The notes: generated by a model from the letters alone, not told the origin. 64,000 bases of DNA from Stentor coeruleus (GCA_001970955.1 MPUH01000171.1:1-64000), one strand, 5' to 3'; shown: positions 20,232 through 30,233, counted from the first letter of the stretch. Numbers and translations are program-made.

Positions 20232-20975
20232 TTAATCATTTTTTTTATCCAAACTTTTTTTTGCTATATCTTCATTCATCCTCCAATCGATGCCATTTCC
20301 AACAAGTTGAGCATATACTCCACTATAAGGTACAAACCACAAAATCCACCTTTTCCCAAAAACTTGGACGAAATTCTTATAAGCACCAACTGAATACTTC
20401 TTATGATTAACATTTTCAGCTAACTCTTGTGTAGAAACATTCTTAAAAACCATAGATAAATGTGATAAGAAAAATATAGTCAAAATCCCAAACAATATGG
20501 TAAAAATCCCAGATACTGATGCTAGAAATAGACTATGAGTATTTGTCCATAAGTTTGAATAAAGATCAAATGATTCAGAATATAGAGAATATATAGGAAA
20601 TAAGCTATATAATATAGCATATAACATTGAGAGTATGAAAGCTTTTTTATTGTAAAAACCTATACATTTGTTTAAAAGAGGTGAATGATGATCTAAGTTA
20701 AGTACACAATATCTGCATGTTAAGCAATGATAGCATCGGTTTGGCTTGTATGTATGACAGTATGAACATAATCTTTTTTGTTCTGAGCTTTTACTATCAG
20801 CCGGGACGCGTCCCGGCTCTATACATAAAAGGGATATTATGCTAAGGATGCACATGGACATGAATATAAAAAATGCATTCTGCGCTTGTTTTGAATGGTT
20901 GAAAGCTTGGAATATATAAATCGAACTAGCTTTGTAGGCTAAGATTATCACTTTTCCTCCATGTCCTTTTTTCAT
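20232..20975 (-). CDS. DHHC-family palmitoyltransferase-like protein with DHHS active site
   Basis: The 247-residue membrane protein has the Cys-rich domain of DHHC S-acyltransferases: CSYCHTYKPNRCYHC, then CRYCVLNLDHHSPLLNKCIG, then YNKKAF. Hydrophobic segments lie at about 33-51, 112-132 and 155-182, plus a weaker one at the N-terminus. The zinc-binding Cys and His residues are kept, but the catalytic Cys of DHHC is Ser (codon TCA) at about residue 98, and the usual PW is PL. Normal members transfer palmitate to Cys residues of membrane proteins by way of an acyl-Cys intermediate. This one is therefore probably inactive or regulatory, unless the base call is wrong. The C-terminus lacks an obvious TTxE motif. 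The ATG is at 20975, the stop is TAA, and the next gene starts 20 bases on. Confidence 0.85.
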   Translation of the reverse strand: MKKGHGGKVIILAYKASSIYIFQAFNHSKQAQNAFFIFMSMCILSIISLLCIEPGRVPADSKSSEQKRLCSYCHTYKPNRCYHCLTCRYCVLNLDHHSPLLNKCIGFYNKKAFILSMLYAILYSLFPIYSLYSESFDLYSNLWTNTHSLFLASVSGIFTILFGILTIFFLSHLSMVFKNVSTQELAENVNHKKYSVGAYKNFVQVFGKRWILWFVPYSGVYAQLVGNGIDWRMNEDIAKKSLDKKND

Positions 20976-21755
20976 TTTTCTTTACAAGTATATCATAAAC
21001 TTAATATCAAACTTATTCTTATAAATTTGTGTATTTAATATTAATATATATATAAAATCATAGTTATTATATCTGTTATCTATACTTATCATTCTAAATA
21101 TTTACTAATATTTTTGCTTACTTTATTAGTCTTAAAGGCAAAGCTATTATATTATAAAATTATCATATTAATCATCATCAAATTATTAATTATCTTCCCC
21201 ACTAGCTGAATAACTAATTCTACTATGAATATTCTTAGAAATTGTATTTCTCAAACAGTTTTCCTTCCTATATCCTCTTAGCCTTTTTAACATTATCATC
21301 TTATCAGTATTTTTCCTTTAACTAATATCGTAAGCAATGTAAAGCGAATAATATTTAGATTGAATATTCGATATATTTAATATAATTTCTTTATAATCCT
21401 TAACCTTTATCATAATTTTCTTTTTTTAATTCTTGAACAACTACTTATTCCTCTCTTGTAATTCAATTAAAAATCCTAATAATTTCTTAAAAAAAATCTT
21501 CTCAAAATTTTCTTAAGTTTATTGATATAACTATTATACCATAATCTAATAGAAAATCATAATCAATTTTTTCAGGTATTAAAATCATTGTATCAACTTA
21601 AAAAAATCATATTCAAAACACAATCTAAACATCTCTGTCCATAACATTATCAATAAATTCCTAAGATGCTAGAAAAGTTCATTCCTTAGAATTTTTTTTC
21701 TTTTCTGAGAATCATCCAGCAATTATATATATAAAAAACATAATCATATTTTTAA
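20976..21755. other. Spacer, divergent 5' flanks; nothing recognised
   Basis: This AT-rich region lies between divergent genes. Toward the + strand gene it becomes C-rich and G-poor. No gene or RNA element is seen. Confidence 0.6.
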
Positions 21756-22307
21756 ATGCTACCAAAAAGAATTACAACAAAACCTTCCAAAACTATTATT
21801 TTTCGTAACAAAGATCAAGACTTTCCTACAATACAATTACTCCAGCCTTCTTTAAGTAGTGAATTATCAAACTCTTTTAATAAATTTACAGAACAGCAAT
21901 CTCGAAATCAAAAAGTTATTGACAACTATGGATTACTTAATGTATGTCACTCACCTTGTTTAAACTCAAGTTTTGTGACAATAAGGAATATTGGGTCAAA
22001 GATCTGTATGGGTGATTTTCTTGGCAATAAAAACACTAAACAGCTGATAAGTGAAAAAAAACTATTACCATTAAGAAGAAACTTGAAAAAGAAAATATTT
22101 TTGAAGGAGGTTCAAGAAAAATCATCCTTGTTTCGGCCTACAACACCTATAGTTATGGATCAAAATACTAAACTAAGACTTATTTTAGATAAATGCAAAA
22201 GGAAGCATGAATCACGATTTAGAAGACGTCGTGAAACTAAAAGCTTATCTTATGCGCCAAGTTTAGAAATTTTAACTAGTGATAGTATGGATAAAATAAA
22301 TTCATAA
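21756..22307 (+). CDS. Unknown basic protein (183 aa)
   Basis: I do not recognise this protein. It has 183 residues, is basic and Ser/Leu-rich, and has no membrane segment, signal peptide or zinc motif. The C-terminal third is Arg/Lys-rich (DKCKRKHESRFRRRRETKS), which could bind nucleic acid or be a nuclear localisation signal. The frame starts at ATG right after a long AT-rich flank and ends with TAA. Its composition is less Lys/Asn-biased than the spacers, which supports a real gene. Confidence 0.65.
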   Translation: MLPKRITTKPSKTIIFRNKDQDFPTIQLLQPSLSSELSNSFNKFTEQQSRNQKVIDNYGLLNVCHSPCLNSSFVTIRNIGSKICMGDFLGNKNTKQLISEKKLLPLRRNLKKKIFLKEVQEKSSLFRPTTPIVMDQNTKLRLILDKCKRKHESRFRRRRETKSLSYAPSLEILTSDSMDKINS

Positions 22308-23166
22308 GTATAAATTGTTTTATACCTTAATACTATAGTATATTAGATCAGTTAATAAGGTATTGAGGAAAATAACAGATTTTTTTTATCATAATGCAAC
22401 ACTGACCGTATAAACTTTATTTTTATATGTGAAAGTTGAAAATAAACTATAAAAAAGTAATTGAATTATATAAGAATAAGTATGACTAGCATGTGAATTG
22501 TTAATATATATGCTATCACAAAATTATCATTCATGCTAGATTTATTAAAGTATTAAATATCAATTCAAACAGAAGTAATTTAGGCTAAATATAAAGAAAG
22601 CTATAAAATTTTATGATCATAAAAAATTGTGCTATATTTTGAGGTTAAAGATTATTACATCTACACAATATACATATATTTTTTTTTTCTATCATATAAT
22701 CATTACTGACTTAATTTTTATCTCACTATCAAATCTCTATATCTTTCATTTTATTATATAAAACAAACTATATCAAGACTATTTTTATACAATTTTTTAA
22801 AAGCGGAAAATTCAATTGTAAGTCTCATTAAGAAAAAATTACTTCAAAGTAAAATCAAAATACCCATTAAAATCTTACAATCTTCCTCAAAATTCTATCT
22901 CTCCACACAAAAAAACCTAACCCTTCATTTCCATCCTTTTATTTTCACAACACCTAATCACAAAATTTAATTAAAACCCAAACCCCATAAATCCATCTTC
23001 ATCTTACAAATCATAACAAACTTTCTCATAAAAGCCTAAAATTTCTTTCAAAATCTCCTTCAAAATCCTTCAAAAATCTTCTACCAATCTAAACCTTCAT
23101 CACCTTTTCTTATGGAAAAAAAAAAATGTTCAAATACATCAGAAAGTGATCTTCAAAACATATATA
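22308..23166. other. Spacer; C-rich, G-poor leader of the next gene
   Basis: From about 22680 to 23110 the + strand is C/A/T with very few G. Two ATGs at 23112 and 23126 open frames other than that of the next gene and stop early, so I did not use them as its start. Confidence 0.6.
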
Positions 23167-24033
23167 ATGGTTATTCTAGCCACATACGGATACAAGCAAT
23201 CTCAAGTCTTCAACATAAACTGCAAAGTAGCTCCATTATTAGAACTTATACGAAGAACCTCATATTCTGACATATACAAACTACTACAAACTCGTCAAGA
23301 TCAGCTTATAAATGAAATCACAGACATAACCGTAAAACTTGAAGCCAAAGAAAGAAAACTAGGCCGTTTAGAAAATCCTCCTCCTCCACCTGAAGAAACA
23401 AAAGAGCCTCAACAAGAAAATGTGACAAAAAAAAAATCTGTTTCTGAAATCAAACGAGTTCCAAAAAGCTCACATGCTTTAGCTGAAGCAAAAAAAGCTG
23501 AAGAAGAAAGGAAAAAAGCTGAAGAGGCGAAAAAAAAGGAAGAAGAAGCAAAAAAAGCTGAAGAAGAAAGGAAAAAAGCTGAAGAGGCAGCAAAGAAAAA
23601 AAAAGAAGAAACAAAAAAAGGTAAAAAAGAAGAAGTTAAAGAACTAACACCTGAAGAAATCAAACAACAGCAGATTGAAAATCATAAAAACGATTTGCGT
23701 AAAGCGATAACAGATTTTTCTACAAGGAAACAAAAACTTCAAGAAAAGTTGGATATGATAAAAAGTTCATTAGAAAGTATGATTTCAATGCCTAAAGAGA
23801 TTGATTTGGTTGATCAGAATAATGTGAGGAAGTTTTTATCTACTAGAGATGAAGAAAATGCTAGTAAAATTTTGAATACCAGAAGTGTTTATGGAGTTGT
23901 TGTGATTGAAAATGATACGTATAACCCGTATGAGATTAATGGGTTTTGTATTAGAAGTATAGAAGAAGATGCGAATTATGTTGAGGATGTGGATGCGAAA
24001 AAGAATAAGGCTAAAGTTCAGAAGAAAAAGTAA
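23167..24033 (+). CDS. CXorf65-like conserved eukaryotic protein with charged insert
   Basis: The protein has 288 residues from the ATG at 23167. The start (MVILATYGYKQSQVFNINC, then VAPLLELIRR) and the later piece LSTRDEENASKILNTRSVYGVVVIE resemble the vertebrate CXorf65 family (FIFIKHGDNQQFLVN-NC...LLHYIR and KYLTARSTYYVCKVE). Function is unknown in the family. Between the two conserved parts this protein has about 130 extra residues. They include PPPPPEE and a Lys/Ala/Glu repeat (AKKAEEERKKAEEA, twice), which would form a single rigid charged helix. A longer frame reaches upstream only through non-ATG codons. The stop is TAA. The homology call is from memory of the family and is moderate. 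Confidence 0.6.
   Translation: MVILATYGYKQSQVFNINCKVAPLLELIRRTSYSDIYKLLQTRQDQLINEITDITVKLEAKERKLGRLENPPPPPEETKEPQQENVTKKKSVSEIKRVPKSSHALAEAKKAEEERKKAEEAKKKEEEAKKAEEERKKAEEAAKKKKEETKKGKKEEVKELTPEEIKQQQIENHKNDLRKAITDFSTRKQKLQEKLDMIKSSLESMISMPKEIDLVDQNNVRKFLSTRDEENASKILNTRSVYGVVVIENDTYNPYEINGFCIRSIEEDANYVEDVDAKKNKAKVQKKK
23488..23615 (+). repeat. In-gene tandem repeat coding a charged helix
   Basis: A segment of about 41 bases coding AKKAEEERKKAEEA occurs twice, 63 bases apart, with AKKKEE linkers. It is a low-complexity coding repeat prone to length change. Confidence 0.8.
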
Positions 24034-24133
24034 ATAGGTATTTTATTAGATAATAATATTAAGGAAATTGTTTTGTGATAAAGTTTAGTTTTTAGGATAA
24101 AATAAGAGTTAGAAGACTGTTTTTTAATATAAA

Positions 24134-25108
24134 ATGGAAAAAAGGGTTTTTGAGGTTGAAGCGATTAATAGGAAGATATTGAAAGAGTCTCATGAATTTA
24201 TATCAAAAGTTGTCCAGTATCAAGGAGAAGTTGTTGATCAGATTGGGAGATTAAATAGAGATGTGAGTAAAATGGTATATAAAATATAGTTTGCTAATTG
24301 TAACAAAGATTTTTCAAGGATTGATTATGATCTCAGAGCTCAAGCCCGAGCTTTTGAAAATGAAATCCTCGCTAAAGAGCATGAAGAAATTGAGAAAATC
24401 AGAAATATGAAAGTCCCAGCTGAGGTGTTAATGAAAAAACAAAAACCTAAACAAGTATTTGAGAATTCTAAGGCAAAGAATAGGAAAATAATAAGAGTGG
24501 GTGAAAAATGGAAAGCAAGTTTAATACCAAGACCTGTTTGGGGTATAATATTAGAATTCTGTGATCCTGTTAGTATAGCAAAACTTGAAAGGGTTTGTAG
24601 GATGCTATTTTTATTAGTAAACCCAAGATGTGAATGCACTGAGAAAAAAGGAAGTAGTGCTTGTAAAAGCATGTGGAGGAAATTCCCTTATCCAGAAGGA
24701 GTTAAAAAGTATGAAGATTCAAATTGTGCGTATATTAGAAGAGTGATTTTAAGAGATTATATGCCTTTAGTTCTTTCAAAAAACATAGAAAAAGTTAGGA
24801 ATATTAGTTGTAAGCAAAATGCTCATAACTGGGAAATCCACCCTGAGAATCCTAATATTATCCGGTGTCCATCTTGTTATAAAGGGGCAAAACGTAATGC
24901 TTATTGTCCTGGTAAATGCGAATTACATAATAAAATGTGCTTAAATGAGTTTTCAAGATTTGTAGCTTGTCGTTCGCATTCCTGTATTGCTTGCCGAGTG
25001 CCTTTAGTTTTTCCACACATAGCAGTAATCCAACAGATTCTTTCAGAGTGTTCTTCGTATACTTTACACCCAACAATAAAACTAGTATTTTCTAATCCTT
25101 TAGACTAA
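24134..25108 (+). CDS. F-box-like protein with Cys-rich C-terminus
   Basis: Two exons joined by a 15-nt intron (24275-24289) give 319 residues. Exon 1 (47 codons, from MEKRVFEVEAINRKILKESH) and the start of exon 2 form a coiled coil. At about residues 130-160 LIPRPVWGIILEFCDPVSIAKLERVCRM looks like an F-box, which would bind Skp1 in an SCF ubiquitin ligase. The C-terminal 160 residues have over a dozen Cys plus several His (CECTEKKGSSAC, CPSCYKGAKRNAYCPGKCELHNKMC, CRSHSCIACRVP), so they probably bind zinc; the exact class is unknown. Without the intron the frame would start at 24407 and lose the coiled coil. The stop is TAA. Confidence 0.75.
24275..24289 (+). other. 15-nt intron in the F-box-like gene
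   Basis: GTATATAAAATATAG lies between codons (phase 0) and contains an in-frame TAG. Removing it joins VSKM to FANCNKDF. Confidence 0.9.
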
Positions 25109-25424
25109 TAAAATTACCATATAAATAAAAATATAAACTTTATTATTAGAACTTCTTCTTAAGCAATCACTTTTAAATTTGCTTAATTCCTTTTACTAAC
25201 TAACCCAATACATATTATCCTATAAACTATCACAATCTTGTATAATAAATAATGATTTTATTATATATACCCAAAAAAAAATTTCTACAGTAAAACTCTA
25301 ACCCTTCTCCTATTTCTATATAAAAACCAATAAAATACATCTCAACCATCTTATAAACTATATAAAAACAGCAAACTAAACCTAAACTCAAAAAAATACT
25401 ATCAAACTTAACTATCTCCACCTA
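25109..25424. other. Spacer between convergent 3' ends
   Basis: This is 316 bases of AT-rich DNA. A 63-codon minus-strand frame here has no ATG start and was not accepted. No RNA element is seen. Confidence 0.6.
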
Positions 25425-26525
25425 TCAAACCGAAATATTACAAGATACTTTCATTCCACACATCATGCAAAACTTAGCTTCAGGGACCAAAAAACACTCA
25501 CAACTTAAACATTTACCAACCACACAATCCCTAATAAAAATATTCAACATTTTCCCTTCCTTATTTCCACTTTCAACAATCTGAAAATCCTCATTTCTCT
25601 TTTTACCACAACAATTCCCCATATGTTTTTCTATATCTAAAGGTTTAAAACATTTATTACAGAAACCACATTTTTCATATTGTCTATGTTCTTTAATGAT
25701 TTTTTTAGCTTTAAAAAAACCTCCATTTGAAGTATTCATTAAGCTTAAAGTACTATTTGGGGATATAGATTTATTGTCAATAATTGATTTAGAACTTGGG
25801 GTTATAAAACAACTTCTTGTATTTTCTGGGGTTGGGTCTTGGAATAAAAGGTCTCGTATTTTTGACTTGGAGATTTTTGGCAGTTTTTCACATTTTTCAC
25901 GGTAAAAAGGAGGGGGTTTTGGTTTGTGGATTATATCTTTGCACTTTGGGATGTGCCTTTCGGCTGGAAGTGGGGCAAAACGCCTATGACAATTGTTGCA
26001 TTCGATGAGTTTTTCAGATAAATTAACAGGAGGTTTAAGGCTGATTGTGCTTATTCCTTTTTCTTCAATTTCTAGAACTTTTCTTGCAAATCTTAGATTG
26101 TTGATAAAGTCTTTATGCTGTTTATTCCATAATTTGTTTTCAAATTCTTTAGAAAATTTAATTTTCTTTTTAGATTTTATGAATTGAGAAGATTGAGTGT
26201 CTTGGTCAGGATAAAGTTTTCTAGTCACATCGAATTTAGGTCTTTTTTTTATTAGATTTTCACAGACGAGACGGTGTTTACCAATTCTTTCTGGCATGAA
26301 TTTGCGTCCACAAGTTGGGCATAGAGCACGGGAGTCTAGATTATTAGACAATACTGAGTAAGATAGTTTATGATTTCCATTAGGGTTATGATCATTTATT
26401 ACATCACAGGTTTTCAGATGATTGTTGAATTCACTAGGCAATAAAAGCTTACTACACTGTGGACATGGGAAGTTATCATAGCCCAAATTATGAGCAGAGT
26501 AATTGTTTTCATTCAGCACATTCAT
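25425..26525 (-). CDS. C2HC zinc-finger protein (ZC2HC1-like), four fingers
   Basis: The protein has 366 residues. Four fingers of the C-x2-C-x12-H-x3-C type are visible: PCPQCSKLLLPSEFNNHLKTC, LCPTCGRKFMPERIGKHRLVC, ECNNCHRRFAPLPAERHIPKC and KCGFCNKCFKPLDIEKHMGNC (the last with one extra residue before the final Cys). A C-terminal CLSC...CMMC pair could form a zinc ribbon. Finger type and spacing match the zf-C2HC_2 family (ZC2HC1A-like proteins), which is widespread in ciliated eukaryotes and of uncertain function. The linkers are basic and Ser-rich. This is the only gene in the window that ends with TGA, and TAG follows directly. The ATG is at 26525. Confidence 0.9.
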   Translation of the reverse strand: MNVLNENNYSAHNLGYDNFPCPQCSKLLLPSEFNNHLKTCDVINDHNPNGNHKLSYSVLSNNLDSRALCPTCGRKFMPERIGKHRLVCENLIKKRPKFDVTRKLYPDQDTQSSQFIKSKKKIKFSKEFENKLWNKQHKDFINNLRFARKVLEIEEKGISTISLKPPVNLSEKLIECNNCHRRFAPLPAERHIPKCKDIIHKPKPPPFYREKCEKLPKISKSKIRDLLFQDPTPENTRSCFITPSSKSIIDNKSISPNSTLSLMNTSNGGFFKAKKIIKEHRQYEKCGFCNKCFKPLDIEKHMGNCCGKKRNEDFQIVESGNKEGKMLNIFIRDCVVGKCLSCECFLVPEAKFCMMCGMKVSCNISV

Positions 26526-26910
26526 AATTAAAATATATCTAATCCAAAAATCCCTAACTAATCTTTTTCTTAATCCCTTAACAATTTCTCCAACCTAAAA
26601 CCAACCCTCTAACTCACAATCAAATCCTCATTTAAAAAAAATCTCTTCAATCTAAAAACCTATATAAATTATCCTCCTAATAAAATCATACATAAACATT
26701 TTCATAAATCCCATCAACCCAACTAATCCAAAAAACCCTTCTTTTTCCTAATAAATCATAATCATAATTCTCTATATCCTCACAAAAAAACCTCTAACCA
26801 AAACATCATTAACTCCCAATAATTTCTATTCAAAACTTTCATTATAAATTGAAAATCCTATCTTTATCTGAACATTTATATACAAAACTTAATCCAACAT
26901 TAGTAAAAAC
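26526..26910. other. Divergent promoter region, almost free of G on + strand
   Basis: Across about 385 bases the + strand holds only a handful of G but dozens of C. It serves both the zinc-finger gene (minus) and the following + gene. No other element is seen. Confidence 0.6.
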
Positions 26911-27651
26911 ATGAAAAATCATTATGCGAAATGCCCAGGAAGATACTGCAATGTATATCTAGAAGAAGGGGTAAACGCTCATTCTAAAATCAAAGGAGTT
27001 CTAAACAAAAGTTTATTCCTAGACACTTTCGAAGCTAGTGAAAATAGTGCAGATGACCCACTTGCATTATTACAAAGAAGTTATCTAACTCTAGATGCCC
27101 TTATGCAAAGAATGCCCAAGCTTAGACCTTCCAACTTTTATAACACTCGTAAAGTATGTAAAAACTGTCAACTTGCTTACTCAATAATCGACAATCAAAG
27201 GCTTAAAAACCTAAAATTCCCATATATAAAAAACCAAAATATTGTAACAGAACAAAGCTTCAGTAATATGCAAACAAAACTTGGATATTCAACTGAGAAA
27301 TTCTTAGCTAATATTGACAAATATAAAAAAAGATTACAAGATAAGAAAGTTAAAGAATATAATACAATGAAGAAAATTTTAATACCTGTTGGACATACAA
27401 GAGTATCTCAAGATGCAAGACAATTGTTATCAAAAATGATACCTAATGGATATGATAGTGAAGAAGATGATATTATGCCTGTTATTAAAGAAACTAAGAC
27501 AACAAATTTTTTTCAGAGTTCAAATGTTTGTGAGTTAGCCAAGAGTATTATTGATAAAAGTTTGATGGAGAGGAGGAATAGTAGGAGGCTTATACCTTCG
27601 AAGACTTTACCACATGTGATTAATAAGAAAATGCCTTTTAGGAAAGGCTAA
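26911..27651 (+). CDS. Unknown protein with short Cys motifs (246 aa)
   Basis: I do not recognise this protein. Two small Cys groups are visible: YAKCPGRYCNVY near the N-terminus and RKVCKNCQLAYSI at about residue 88. The second is a CxxC-x3-Y pattern that could bind metal with partners elsewhere. The rest is helical and basic with an acidic patch (GYDSEEDDIMP, about 192) and a basic tail (ERRNSRRLIPSKTLP...KKMPFRKG). There is no membrane segment or signal peptide. It is divergent from, and shares a spacer with, the C2HC zinc-finger gene. The ATG is at 26911 and the stop is TAA. Confidence 0.75.
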   Translation: MKNHYAKCPGRYCNVYLEEGVNAHSKIKGVLNKSLFLDTFEASENSADDPLALLQRSYLTLDALMQRMPKLRPSNFYNTRKVCKNCQLAYSIIDNQRLKNLKFPYIKNQNIVTEQSFSNMQTKLGYSTEKFLANIDKYKKRLQDKKVKEYNTMKKILIPVGHTRVSQDARQLLSKMIPNGYDSEEDDIMPVIKETKTTNFFQSSNVCELAKSIIDKSLMERRNSRRLIPSKTLPHVINKKMPFRKG

Positions 27652-28331
27652 ATGTGATTAGTAATGTTTTTTTTTGAATTAGAAAATATTTTAGCAAATG
27701 GGTTGAGATTTTATAGGATGGTAGGTTTGGAGATGGGATTGTGATGGAAATTAGGTTTTGGGATGAAGGATTTTTGTGTGAATTTATGAGTTTTTTGTGG
27801 TGGGTTGAGATGATTTTTAATGGGTTTTTGTGTATTTTTTTAATTATAGTTTGGGATTATATAAAGGCTGGGTGAAACTAAGAAAATATTTTTAATTGGT
27901 AATCATTTAAGGCTTCCTAGAAAAGCTTACTGCTTTTCTTAAAAATTATACACTCTTTTATTTCTAATAAAATAATCTTTAAACCACTTTGCAGTCTTGA
28001 AAAACTAAATATTTCAAACCTAATTCCGAAAAACTATTATAAATGATGATACCTATAGTTAAGAATCTTATAGTTGACGATAAACTATAATATTTACCCC
28101 TACAATTAAAAAAATCCTCCCAAACAAAAATAAATCAAACTAAAGACAATTTTCATATAAAAATCTAATTAAATCCTAAAACTCTATTCAGACCTAACCC
28201 TTCTACATCTCCAACAATTTTTATTCTAAATTTAAAAATCTTTCCTTATGCATATCATCTAATATTATTAAAACCCAAATATATTCCAATCTAAAATTCT
28301 AATCAAACTCTTCATACAAAAAAACTTAAAT
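27652..28331. other. Spacer; nothing recognised
   Basis: The + strand is G/T-rich to about 27860 (3' flank of the gene before) and then C-rich to 28331 (leader of the next gene). No gene or RNA element is seen. Confidence 0.6.
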
Positions 28332-28952
28332 ATGAATTCTTCAAAAGAACCTTTCGAGTTCAATACAAAACGAGGCCCAAAATCAGCTACTAATCGTATG
28401 TGGGTAAAACGTAGAACAAGTCACAATAATAGTAAACATGATATAACAAGCATGGAAACTGAAATCCTTTGTCGTACTCAAACACCTAGAAATATACAAA
28501 GTCGTTCAAGAAGTAAAAACCATGAAATGCGAGAGCATTTAAATCGTATAAAACATATGCAAAAACATATCGCTGATATAGGAAGCGTAATATTCATATA
28601 GGTTCATGAAAGAAAAAAACTTAATTATGATATGGTCGCACATCCAGTCATGTTTTTAAGGGAAAAAGGTAAAGGGTCACCTTCAATCAAAGCAAAATTT
28701 GTTGAAAAAATCCTACGCCCACCTCAGAAAATTCCAGTTTACGAAAAATTGACTCAAAGAAATATAAGAAATGAAAGACCGAAAAATTGTGAAGGTTTTG
28801 AAGAGATGCTTTTGGATATAATTGTCAAAAGAAGGATTTTTAAAGATAAAGATATAGATAAGTTCTTTGAAAATATAAGGAAAAACTCAGTACTGCCGGC
28901 TGAGTTTGTAGAAGAAGCGATTGGCAAAATTAGAAGAAAACTAGAGGAATAA
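28332..28952 (+). CDS. Unknown basic protein (201 aa), two exons
   Basis: Two short frames join through a 15-nt intron (28587-28601) into one 201-residue protein. I do not recognise it. The N-terminal half is basic and Arg/Ser/Thr-rich, probably disordered, with TEILCRTQTPR. A similar DILCRTPTR string occurs in the next gene. The C-terminal half is helical (RPKNCEGFEEMLLDIIVKRRIFKDKDI...GKIRRKLEE). There are no membrane segments. The ATG at 28332 follows a C-rich leader and the stop is TAA. A cytoskeletal or ciliary role is possible but only a guess. Confidence 0.7.
28587..28601 (+). other. 15-nt intron in the 201-residue gene
   Basis: GTAATATTCATATAG lies between codons with an in-frame TAG. 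Splicing joins ADIGS to VHERKKLNYDM. Confidence 0.9.
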
Positions 28953-29435
28953 GGTTTATTATGATTATACATTTTCGTTAATTTTAGGGATTTTATTTTA
29001 GTTTTGTGTATGAGTTTTTTATTTATATAGAGGATGGTGCATAAACTGATGAAAATTGTTAGGATTTGGGTTAAGGCATTTTCAGTCCAAGTGTCTAAAA
29101 TTTTTTTTTTTTTTAATGCAGTGTTGGATGATTAGATATATTGGGAGATATTAGAGAAGAAGTAAGATTATATAGGATTTAAAATAGGCTAGGATATAAA
29201 TTTTATTAAAGATAATATTTTATGTGTTTATATATATGTTTTAAATAATTTTTATAAGTAATAAGGTATTAGATAATGGATATTGCATGATTTTATTAGG
29301 AAATATAGAAAAAGAATAAGATTTTTAGAATTTAATTGATGTTAGTATTTTATGCTTAGGGTTTACCAGCTATAAAAGAGAAACTACAATATATATTTAT
29401 GTTAAAAATATATAATGATACTTTGATATTTTGAA
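28953..29435. other. Spacer; nothing recognised
   Basis: AT-rich, with a poly-T run near 29100. No gene or RNA element is seen. Confidence 0.6.
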
Positions 29436-30233
29436 ATGGCTAAGCAGTTGGGTGATTTGTCTGAAAAAGAAAAAAGGAGAGAAATCCTTCGAAAGGCAGA
29501 ATTAGAAATAAACCTAGCAGAACGTGAGGTAAAAGAATGGAAAATGCATCGGCGGGAATCTCCAAAACCATATAAAGCAGAGCAAAAAAGCTATGAAACA
29601 GAGCCAAGAAGTAACACAACTTCAGACATCCTCTGCCGGACACCAACTCGTTACAGTCCAATAAACGACCCTTCAAGTGCATCTCCAAAGCTAAAATACA
29701 TAGAAAAGAGACTAAAAGATTTAGAAGACCTACGATCTTACGAGAATGAAAAGCATCGTAAAGAAATCGAGCGTCTCGAGTCACTAATCGATAAAATGCA
29801 ACAAGCCCGCCAATCCGAGCCTAAAACCGACCAGCTTCAAAACCTCCTCCTAGAAAAAACCCGTGAACTTGATCGTAAAACCCAAGAAATCTCTGAACTA
29901 AAATCCCGCCTAATCTCCGAGTCTAAAAAAAAACAAAACGTCCCCCGTTGTACAAGCCAAGAAGCCTTTGAACGTGGCCAAAAAGCCCAAAATCCCAACA
30001 TACCAAAAGCAAAAAAGCCTTTAAAATCCCCAAAAACAAAACTAAAACCTCAAGATGATACCCTATACTGGAAAACTAAAGCATACGAACTATCAACCAA
30101 ATATTTTGTTGCCCTTAAAAGCTTAAGACAAGATCTCAATAAACTCAAAAACGATTATTATAGCGAATTGAATAACTTTAAAGATATATACAAAAGCTTA
30201 TACAAAAATGCTAGAAACCTCAAAAAGCCTTAG
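29436..30233 (+). CDS. Coiled-coil protein (265 aa), unknown
   Basis: I do not recognise this protein. Residues about 5-40 and 85-165 are heptad-rich coiled coil (for example RLKDLEDLRSYENEKHRKEIERLESLIDKM and LLLEKTRELDRKTQEISELKSRL). A basic Pro/Lys linker (NIPKAKKPLKSPKTKLKP, about 190) is followed by a last helical part with aromatic residues (LYWKTKAYELSTKYFVALKSL). The string DILCRTPTR near residue 65 echoes the preceding gene. Its stop (TAG) lies only 19 bases from the stop of the next, convergent coiled-coil gene. It is probably structural, such as cortical, basal-body or ciliary, which is an inference from architecture only. Confidence 0.8.
   Translation: MAKQLGDLSEKEKRREILRKAELEINLAEREVKEWKMHRRESPKPYKAEQKSYETEPRSNTTSDILCRTPTRYSPINDPSSASPKLKYIEKRLKDLEDLRSYENEKHRKEIERLESLIDKMQQARQSEPKTDQLQNLLLEKTRELDRKTQEISELKSRLISESKKKQNVPRCTSQEAFERGQKAQNPNIPKAKKPLKSPKTKLKPQDDTLYWKTKAYELSTKYFVALKSLRQDLNKLKNDYYSELNNFKDIYKSLYKNARNLKKP

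Noticed and set aside
19096-20975. Palmitoyltransferase-like and 371-residue genes as one spliced gene
   Set aside because: The 20-base gap contains a stop and no GT...AG of 15-16 nt that would fuse the frames.
23112-23270. ATG at 23112 as start of the CXorf65-like gene
   Set aside because: It opens a different frame that ends at TGA near 23270. No intron of local size joins it to the conserved frame.
25230-25421. 63-codon frame after the zinc-finger gene
   Set aside because: It begins with a non-ATG codon and has homopolymer-like composition. No 15- or 16-nt intron links it to the gene before.
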